Assembly (NCBI GenBank): GCA_003248805.1
Contig: QFQY01000021.1
Location: 1 to 64,000 of the forward strand
Direction: 5' to 3'
Source of the DNA: Chelatococcus sp.
GTDB taxonomy: Bacteria > Pseudomonadota > Alphaproteobacteria > Rhizobiales > Beijerinckiaceae
Length of the DNA stretch: 64,000 nt
Shown: positions 58,314 through 64,000 of the stretch, piece by piece
Layout of the letters: each line of letters begins with the position of its first letter
Numbering within the stretch: position 1 is the stretch's first letter
Made by a program: the position numbers and the translations under genes
The notes under the pieces: model-generated
Told to the model about the DNA's origin: nothing
What the model saw: the letters and a program-made list of their open reading frames with translations, nothing else
Database searches by the model: none

Positions 58314-60017
58314 TCATTTTTTGGCCGGCAGCATGAAATCGAAATCGCAGCCCTCGTCGGCCTGCGTCACGCTATCATAGAACAGCCGGGCATAGCCGCG
58401 ATCGGCCCATGGCGGCCGCTCGACGGCCGGCAGTGCCGCCTTGCGCCGTGCCAGCTCCGCCTCGTCGACGAGCAGGTCGATGCGGCGGGCGGGTACGTCG
58501 AGGCGGATGGTGTCACCGCTCCTCACAAGCGCGAGCGGGCCGCCATCGGCGGATTCGGGCGTGATGTGCAGCACGATGGTGCCGAAGGCGGTGCCGCTCA
58601 TGCGGGCGTCGGAAATCCGTACCATGTCCTTGACGCCCTGCCGACCGAGCTTCTTCGGGATCGGCAGATAGCCGGCTTCCGGCATGCCGGGCGCGCCCTT
58701 GGGCCCCGCATTGCGCAAGACCAGCACGTCGTCGGCCGTGACCTTGAGATCGGGATCGTCGATGCGCGCGGTCATGTCGGCGATCGAATCGAACACCACC
58801 GCCCGGCCGGTATGGCTGAGCAGTCGCTGCGTGGCCGCCGAATGCTTGATAAGCGCACCACGGGGCGCGAGATTGCCGCGCAGCACGGCCATCGCGCCGA
58901 TCGGCTTGATCGCGGTGGCGGCGGTTCGGATCACGGTCTGGCCCGGCACCTCCTCGGCCTTCGCCACCACGTCTCGCAGCGTGCCGCCGGCGACGGTCGC
59001 GGCGTCGAGGTCGATCAGGTCGCCGAGCTCGCGCAAGAGCTTCGGCAGGCCGCCTGCATGGTGGAAATGCTCCATGTAGTGGTCGCCGGAAGGCTTGAGA
59101 TCGATCAGAACCGGGACGTTGCGGCCGACCGTGTCGAAAGCCTCGAGGTCGATCTCGACGCCGACCCGGTTCGCCATAGCGGTGAGGTGGATCAGGCCGT
59201 TGGTCGAGCCGCCGATCGCCTGCATCACCACCTGGGCGTTGCGGAAGGCGGTCTTCGTCATTAGCTCGCTCGGGCGCGGTGCGCCGGAGACGGCAAGCTC
59301 CGCGGCACGCTTTCCGCTCATCTCGGCGAGGCGGAAGCGCTCAGCATGGGGAGCGGGGATCGTCGCGCTCATCGGAAGCGAGAGGCCCATCGTCTCGGTG
59401 ATGCAGGCCATGGTCGAAGCGGTACCCATCACCATGCAGGTCCCGACCGAGGGAGCGAGACGGCCGTTGACGACCTCGATTTCGGCCTCGTCGATCTCGC
59501 CGGCGCGGTGGGCGCTCCAGAGCCGCCGGCAGTCGGTGCAAGCCCCCAGCACCTCCCCCTTGTGATGGCCGACGACCATGGGCCCGACCGGGATCACCAC
59601 GGTGGGCAGGTCGACGCTGGCGGCCGCCATGATCTGGGCCGGCAGGGTCTTGTCGCAGCCGCCGATGATGATGACGGCGTCCATCGGTTGGGCGCGGATC
59701 ATCTCCTCGGTGTCCATCGCCATCAGGTTGCGCAGAAACATCGAGGTCGGATGGGCGAAGCTCTCATGGATCGAGATCGTCGGAAACACCATCGGCATCG
59801 CGCCCGCCAGCATCACGCCGCGCTTGGCCGCCTCGATCAACTGCGGTGCGTTGCCGTGGCAGGGATTGTAGTCGCTGTAGGTGTTGGTGATGCCGACGAT
59901 CGGGCGGTCGAGTGCGTCGTCGGAATAGCCCATGGCCTTGATGAAGGCCTTTCTGAGGAACAGCGAAAAGCCGGCGTCGCCATAGCTCGTCAGCCCCTTG
60001 CGAAGTCCCTTGGTCAT
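58314..60017 (-). CDS. IlvD/Edd-family sugar-acid dehydratase
   Basis: A 567-residue Fe-S dehydratase. The cluster-binding cysteines are in YNPCHGN, IGGCDKTLPA and GACTDCRRLW. The AIGGSTNGLIHL segment and the C-terminal VRISDARMSGTAFGTIVLH are family hallmarks. Its close partners (lactonase, sugar transporter) point to an aldonate such as L-arabonate, D-xylonate or a related acid, giving a 2-keto-3-deoxy acid, rather than branched-chain amino acid synthesis. It is divergent from the sugar ABC operon across twin ATTGaCAAT boxes. Confidence 0.9.
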   Translation of the reverse strand: MTKGLRKGLTSYGDAGFSLFLRKAFIKAMGYSDDALDRPIVGITNTYSDYNPCHGNAPQLIEAAKRGVMLAGAMPMVFPTISIHESFAHPTSMFLRNLMAMDTEEMIRAQPMDAVIIIGGCDKTLPAQIMAAASVDLPTVVIPVGPMVVGHHKGEVLGACTDCRRLWSAHRAGEIDEAEIEVVNGRLAPSVGTCMVMGTASTMACITETMGLSLPMSATIPAPHAERFRLAEMSGKRAAELAVSGAPRPSELMTKTAFRNAQVVMQAIGGSTNGLIHLTAMANRVGVEIDLEAFDTVGRNVPVLIDLKPSGDHYMEHFHHAGGLPKLLRELGDLIDLDAATVAGGTLRDVVAKAEEVPGQTVIRTAATAIKPIGAMAVLRGNLAPRGALIKHSAATQRLLSHTGRAVVFDSIADMTARIDDPDLKVTADDVLVLRNAGPKGAPGMPEAGYLPIPKKLGRQGVKDMVRISDARMSGTAFGTIVLHITPESADGGPLALVRSGDTIRLDVPARRIDLLVDEAELARRKAALPAVERPPWADRGYARLFYDSVTQADEGCDFDFMLPAKK

Positions 60018-60055
60018 CCGAAATCCTCCCGCACCGATCCCCGCCGGCTACGCGA

Positions 60056-60171
60056 GATATCTGATGCGGTTTTCATATTGTCAATAATAGAGCCAGTCAG
60101 AACCGCATTGCGGAGATTACGAGGCGTTTTTCAATTTTGTTATTGACAATGTGATCGATGCCTCTCTAGCT
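60056..60171. promoter_or_regulatory. divergent sugar-acid promoters with twin operator boxes
   Basis: ATTGTCAAT (60077-60085) and ATTGACAAT (60142-60150) are odd-length palindromes 65 bases apart, centre to centre. Each contains the TTGACA -35 of one promoter. The minus-strand promoter is TTGACA (60084-60079) with GATATC (60061-60056), and the plus-strand promoter is TTGACA (60143-60148) with CTAGCT (60166-60171) or TAGCTG one base later. A further inverted pair, ATGCGGTT (60064-60071) and AACCGCAT (60101-60108), lies between. One repressor could shut both operons. Confidence 0.65.
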
Positions 60172-60220
60172 GGCCGGCAATAACAACAAACCGAACGATC
60201 CTTTGTGGGAGGGAAAGCCG

Positions 60221-61492
60221 ATGACGATGGGAACGGCCTTGAAAGCTGCGCTGGTCACGCTCGCGATGACGGGCGCCGCGCAGGCGCAAACGCAGATCAC
60301 CATGTGGTCGAACTGGCCCGACGAGCCGGCCAAGAAGGACTGGGTCTCGGCCCGGGTGAAGGAATTCGAGGAGGCCAACAAAGCCTGCTCGGTCAAGCTC
60401 AGCTTCATCCCCAAGGCCGACATCTACACCCAGGCGAAATCGGCCGTCCGCACCGGCCAGGCGCCCGACATCTTCTACATGGAGCCGGATCAGCCGGAGT
60501 TTCTGGCGGGCGGCTTCCTGGAACCGCTCGACGGCCATATCGACCTGAAGGGTCTCGAAGACTGGGCCAAGCCCGCCTGGACATCGAAGGGCAAGGTTTA
60601 TGGCGTGCCCGTCGAGGCCTATACGGTCGAGCTCTACTACAACAAGGATCAGGTGAAGAAGGTCGGCGTCGAGGTGCCTGCATCGGCACAGCTGACGCAG
60701 GCCGGCTTTCTCGATCTCGTCAAGAAGGGCGCCGCCGCCGGCATCACGCCGGTGTCGCAGGGTGTCGGCGACCGGCCGTTCCCCGGCGCGCTGCTGACCT
60801 ATGAATCCCTGCTGCGCAAGCTCGGCAAGGACGACTACGGCAAGCTGATGGCCGGTGAGCTCTCGTACAAGGACCCGCGCGTCACCGAGGTGATGGGCTG
60901 GATGAAGGAGCTGGTCGATGCCGGCGCTTATCCGAAGAGCTTCGCGACGCTCAAGCTCGGCGAGTCCCACTATTACTTTTACCAGAAGCCGGGCGCGCTG
61001 ACCTTTCCCGATCCGAGCTGGTTCACCGGCCGGGCCTTCGCGTCCCCCGAGAGCGGCGGCATGCCCACCGACTTCCCGCTCGGCATCATGCAGTTCCCGG
61101 CCATGGACAAGGGCGCCTGCCCGAACTGCAAGACGCTGGCCGTCGCCGGCAGCTACGTGATGTATTCGAAAAGCAAGAACAAGGACTGCGCCGGTGCGCT
61201 GCTGAAGTCGATGGCCACAGTCGATAACGGCACGAAATGGATGGAGCAGGTCTCGCTGCAGACCGGGCTGAAATCCGATCCGGCCAAGATCAAATCGCCG
61301 CGTGAAGCCTATTTCAAGGAGCTCAATGCGCGCAATCAGGGCGTCGACTACTTCTTCGGGACGCCGCTGTTCCACTACCGCGCCAAATGCGCGGAAACCT
61401 TCACCCAGGTGATGAATAACGCCTTCCCGGCCGGGCTGATCAGCGTCAAGGACGCGGCCGAGAAGATGGATGCGGCCTGTCTCAAGAGCTGA
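60221..61492 (+). CDS. sugar ABC transporter substrate-binding protein
   Basis: A 423-residue SBP_bac_1-family periplasmic protein. A signal peptide (1-22, ending AAQA) is followed by QTQITMWSNWPDEPAKKDWV, APDIFYMEPDQPEFLAGG and YGVPVEAYTVELYYNKDQV, the carbohydrate-binding domain layout. A CPNCK cysteine pair near residue 303 is unusual for the family. It likely binds a sugar, sugar acid or lactone used by the divergent lactonase/dehydratase. GGGAGGG lies eight bases before ATG 60221. Confidence 0.92.
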   Translation: MTMGTALKAALVTLAMTGAAQAQTQITMWSNWPDEPAKKDWVSARVKEFEEANKACSVKLSFIPKADIYTQAKSAVRTGQAPDIFYMEPDQPEFLAGGFLEPLDGHIDLKGLEDWAKPAWTSKGKVYGVPVEAYTVELYYNKDQVKKVGVEVPASAQLTQAGFLDLVKKGAAAGITPVSQGVGDRPFPGALLTYESLLRKLGKDDYGKLMAGELSYKDPRVTEVMGWMKELVDAGAYPKSFATLKLGESHYYFYQKPGALTFPDPSWFTGRAFASPESGGMPTDFPLGIMQFPAMDKGACPNCKTLAVAGSYVMYSKSKNKDCAGALLKSMATVDNGTKWMEQVSLQTGLKSDPAKIKSPREAYFKELNARNQGVDYFFGTPLFHYRAKCAETFTQVMNNAFPAGLISVKDAAEKMDAACLKS

Positions 61493-61499
61493 GCGCGAC

Positions 61500-62456
61500 A
61501 TGACCGTGGCGACCATCGACCCATCCGCGACGACGCGCTCTTCGAGCGCGCCGTCCGGCGCCGCAGCCTCCGACCCGCGCCAGGCGAGCTGGCCGGTCCT
61601 GGCGATCTTCATCGCACCGGCGCTGCTGGTCTATTTCGGGCTGACGGCCTATCCGGCCTTCAAGACGATCTATGACAGCTTCTTCACCATCGAGGGGCTC
61701 GAGCGGATCCCGGTCGGCCTCGCCAACTATAAGACGTTGATGCAGGACGAGACCTTCTGGGTTGCGGTGCGCAACACCTTCGTCTGGGCCTTCATCGCCC
61801 CTGTGCTCGATGTCGCGACCGGCCTGCTGCTGGCGCTGGCGCTCTATGCCGGGGTGCCCTTCGCCCGCTTCCTGCGCATCGCCTGGTTCACGCCGGTTCT
61901 GCTCTCCTATGTCGTCGTCGCGATCCTATGGATGTGGATCTACAACTACGACTGGGGCGTGGTGAACGTCTCGCTGCGCGCCTTGGGGCTCGACGGCCTC
62001 ACGCGCTCCTGGCTCGGCGACCCGAATTTCGCGCTGGCCTCGCTGATGGTCACCCATGCCTGGAAATGGGCCGGTTTCAACATGGTGGTCTGCCTGGCGG
62101 CGATCCATTCCCTGCCGTCGGAGGTGCTGGAAGCCAGCGAACTCGACAATTGCGGCTGGGGCGCCAAGCTGCGCTACATCATCGTGCCGCTGCTCAAGCC
62201 GACCTTGCTGAACCTCTACGTGCTCGCCTTCATCGGCAAGATGAAGGTGTTCGACCTGGTCTGGATCATGACCGGGGGCGGCCCGCTCTGGGCGACCGAA
62301 ACGGTCTCGACCTATGTCTACAAGCGCGCCTTCAACTGGAACACCTTCGATCTCGGCTATCCCTCCGCGATCGCGACCGTCTGGTTCGGCGTGGTTTGCG
62401 CGGCCGTCATCATCCTCAACCACGTCTTCCGGTCCAAAGACCGCCTGGAGTATTGA
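61500..62456 (+). CDS. sugar ABC transporter permease (MalF/UgpA-like)
   Basis: A 318-residue permease with a 30-residue Ser/Ala-rich cytosolic N-terminus and six helices. The periplasmic loop after helix 1 reads YPAFKTIYDSFFTIEGLERI (cut), and the EAA loop is EVLEASELDNCGWGAKLRYI, ending PLLKP. It pairs with the MalG-like permease encoded next. ATG 61500 lies eight bases after the binding-protein stop. Confidence 0.92.
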   Translation: MTVATIDPSATTRSSSAPSGAAASDPRQASWPVLAIFIAPALLVYFGLTAYPAFKTIYDSFFTIEGLERIPVGLANYKTLMQDETFWVAVRNTFVWAFIAPVLDVATGLLLALALYAGVPFARFLRIAWFTPVLLSYVVVAILWMWIYNYDWGVVNVSLRALGLDGLTRSWLGDPNFALASLMVTHAWKWAGFNMVVCLAAIHSLPSEVLEASELDNCGWGAKLRYIIVPLLKPTLLNLYVLAFIGKMKVFDLVWIMTGGGPLWATETVSTYVYKRAFNWNTFDLGYPSAIATVWFGVVCAAVIILNHVFRSKDRLEY

Positions 62457-62458
62457 CC

Positions 62459-63298
62459 GTGCGCGCTTCCCCCATGACGCCGCGCCTGTTCAGCCGCGGC
62501 GCGCTCGCCCTCGTGATCGGCGCCTATACGCTCTACACGCTCGGGCCGTTCCTGTGGCTCGCCACCATGTCAGTGCGCACCACGGGTGAAATCTCGGACG
62601 ACCACTACGCCTGGCCGCGCGTCTTCCATTGGGAGCAATTCCGGATCGCCTGGATCGATTCCGATTTCGCGACCTATTTCTGGAACTCGGCTATCGTCGT
62701 GATCAGCGCGGTGGCGGTGGTGACGCTGGTGGGGGCGGCGGCGGCCCATGCGCTGGCGCGCTATCGCTTTCGCGGCAACCGGCTCATCTACGGGATTCTT
62801 TTCTCCTCGATCATCTTCCCGCCGCAGATCACGCTGATCTCGCTCTACCAGATCCTGGTCGACTACAATCTCTACAACAGCCTGATCGGGCTGACGCTGG
62901 TCTATATTTCGCTGCAGCTGCCGCTGACGGTCTACCTGCTGGAGGGCTTCTTCGCCCGCATCCCGCAGGACCTGTTCGACGCCGCCAAGATGGACGGCTA
63001 TGGCGACATCGAGATCTTCCGTCGCATCGTCCTGCCGATCGGCATGCCGGCGATCGCGACGACGCTGATCCTGAACTTCATCCAGCTCTGGAACGAGTTC
63101 CTCTTCGCCGTCGTGCTGATCACAGATCCCGAGAAGCGCACCCTGCCGATCGGCATCCGCGCCTTCATGGGCGATCACTTCCAGGACATCGGCATGATCG
63201 CCGCCGGCGTGATGATTTCGGTCATCCCGGTGATCCTGGCTTACGCATTCTTCTCGGAAAAACTCATCCGCGGCATGACCGCCGGTGCGGTCAAGTAG
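62459..63298 (+). CDS. sugar ABC transporter permease (MalG/UgpE-like)
   Basis: A 279-residue six-helix permease. The EAA loop is DLFDAAKMDGYGDIEIFRRI, ending LPIGMP, and IFPPQITLISLYQILVDYNL (cut) is the helix 3 region. The GTG at 62459 is preferred over ATG 62474 because GGAG lies eight bases upstream of the GTG, whereas the ATG has none. The gap to the preceding permease stop is two bases. Confidence 0.92.
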   Translation: MRASPMTPRLFSRGALALVIGAYTLYTLGPFLWLATMSVRTTGEISDDHYAWPRVFHWEQFRIAWIDSDFATYFWNSAIVVISAVAVVTLVGAAAAHALARYRFRGNRLIYGILFSSIIFPPQITLISLYQILVDYNLYNSLIGLTLVYISLQLPLTVYLLEGFFARIPQDLFDAAKMDGYGDIEIFRRIVLPIGMPAIATTLILNFIQLWNEFLFAVVLITDPEKRTLPIGIRAFMGDHFQDIGMIAAGVMISVIPVILAYAFFSEKLIRGMTAGAVK

Positions 63299-63307
63299 AG
63301 GTCGGCC

Positions 63308-64000
63308 ATGGCTGTCGTGAAACTCGAACAGATCTGCAAGCGCTATGGCGGCAGCGGGCCGGTGGCGGTCGACCATGTCGACGTCACCATCGGCGACGGC
63401 GAGTTCATGGTGTTGCTCGGCCCCTCGGGCTGCGGCAAATCCACCACCCTGCGGATGATCGCCGGGCTGGAGACGATCTCGTCTGGCACGCTCTCGATCG
63501 ACGGGCGCGTCGTCAACGATGTCGCGGCCAAGGACCGCGACATCGCCATGGTGTTCCAGTCCTATGCGCTCTACCCGCATATGACGGTGGCCGAGAACCT
63601 GTCCTTCGGCCTGCGCCGCCGCCAGATCGACCGGGCCGAGATCGACCGGAGGGTCAAGGAGGCCGCCGGCATGCTGGGCCTCAGCCCCTTGCTGGAGCGC
63701 AAGCCGCATGCCCTCTCGGGCGGTCAGCGCCAGCGCGTCGCACTGGGCCGGGCGATGGTGCGCGAGCCGATGGTCTTCCTGTTTGACGAACCGCTCTCCA
63801 ATCTCGATGCGGCGCTGCGGGTCAACACCCGCAACGAGCTGATCAAGCAGCATCACAGGCTCGGTTCGACCATGATCTACGTCACCCACGATCAAGTCGA
63901 GGCGATGACGATGGGCACCCGCATCTGCGTGATGAATGGCGGCAAGGTCGCCCAGATCGGCTCCCCGCTCGACGTCTACTGGAACCCCGCCGACACCTTC
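63308..64000 (+). CDS. sugar ABC transporter ATPase (UgpC/MsmX-like), partial
   Basis: The 5' 231 codons of an ATPase gene that runs beyond the window. Walker A is GPSGCGKST (38-46), the Q-loop is MVFQSYALYP (81-90), the signature is LSGGQRQRVALGRA (136-149), Walker B is VFLFDEP (156-162), and the switch histidine is His194 in YVTHDQVEAM. The missing C-terminal part would be the TOBE domain of the sugar-importer (CUT1) subfamily. It starts nine bases after the permease stop, closing a four-gene importer. Confidence 0.95.
   Translation, partial: MAVVKLEQICKRYGGSGPVAVDHVDVTIGDGEFMVLLGPSGCGKSTTLRMIAGLETISSGTLSIDGRVVNDVAAKDRDIAMVFQSYALYPHMTVAENLSFGLRRRQIDRAEIDRRVKEAAGMLGLSPLLERKPHALSGGQRQRVALGRAMVREPMVFLFDEPLSNLDAALRVNTRNELIKQHHRLGSTMIYVTHDQVEAMTMGTRICVMNGGKVAQIGSPLDVYWNPADTF

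Noticed and set aside
1..64000. CRISPR arrays, rRNA genes, complete insertion sequences
   Set aside because: No evenly spaced repeat-spacer series, no rRNA-like sequence and no intact transposase were seen; the only mobile-element traces are the remnants near tRNA-Glu.

Overview
The window reads as a chromosomal segment of a high-GC alphaproteobacterium of the Hyphomicrobiales (Rhizobiales). Support comes from a class I PHA synthase, a COX15-type heme A synthase, a DUF2842 protein, the hom-glpX-recJ neighbourhood and several dispersed palindromic repeats of the kind common in that order. A Bosea-like genus is my best guess, but it is an inference from gene content only.

Layout. 1-11.7 kb: tRNA-Pro, a methyltransferase and an exopolysaccharide locus. 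The locus holds a polymerase/ligase, an undecaprenyl-phosphate sugar transferase, a GT4 glycosyltransferase, a Wza-like export lipoprotein, a GumC/Wzc-like co-polymerase, a BioF2/FemAB-like acyltransferase and a polysaccharide deacetylase. A two-gene SMR transporter sits inside it. 11.7-40.7 kb: mostly core genes, including ctaA/COX15, metY, a CoA-binding protein, an MFS carrier, an ECHDC3-like crotonase, a thioesterase, rplM-rpsI, an SDR, an agmatinase-like ureohydrolase, argC, an FAH-family enzyme, a FadL porin, phaC, an AlaC-like aminotransferase, hom, glpX, an aldo/keto reductase and recJ. 40.8-57.3 kb: an accessory block starting at a tRNA-Glu, with a broken serine-recombinase tail and a broken MerR gene. 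It then carries a hydantoinase/oxoprolinase and peptide-type ABC cluster, an opine-dehydrogenase-like gene, a pair of AhpD-like proteins, a LysR regulator with a flavin monooxygenase, and a TctCBA transporter. 57.4-64 kb: a sugar-acid cluster with a lactonase and an IlvD/Edd dehydratase, divergent from a sugar ABC transporter whose ATPase gene runs off the window.

The most interesting signal is upstream of argC. A 19-codon leader peptide with seven arginines, five of them consecutive, is followed by an intrinsic terminator and a mutually exclusive antiterminator pairing. The leader ATG lies about where transcription should start from a TTGACA promoter. This has the form of a ribosome-mediated arginine attenuator with a leaderless leader peptide. 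Other points of note are a pair of diverged 43-bp direct repeats bracketing the 16-kb accessory block, identical ATTGaCAAT boxes placed over both -35 elements of the divergent sugar-acid promoters, and a peptide-type ABC transporter with no ATPase gene in the window.
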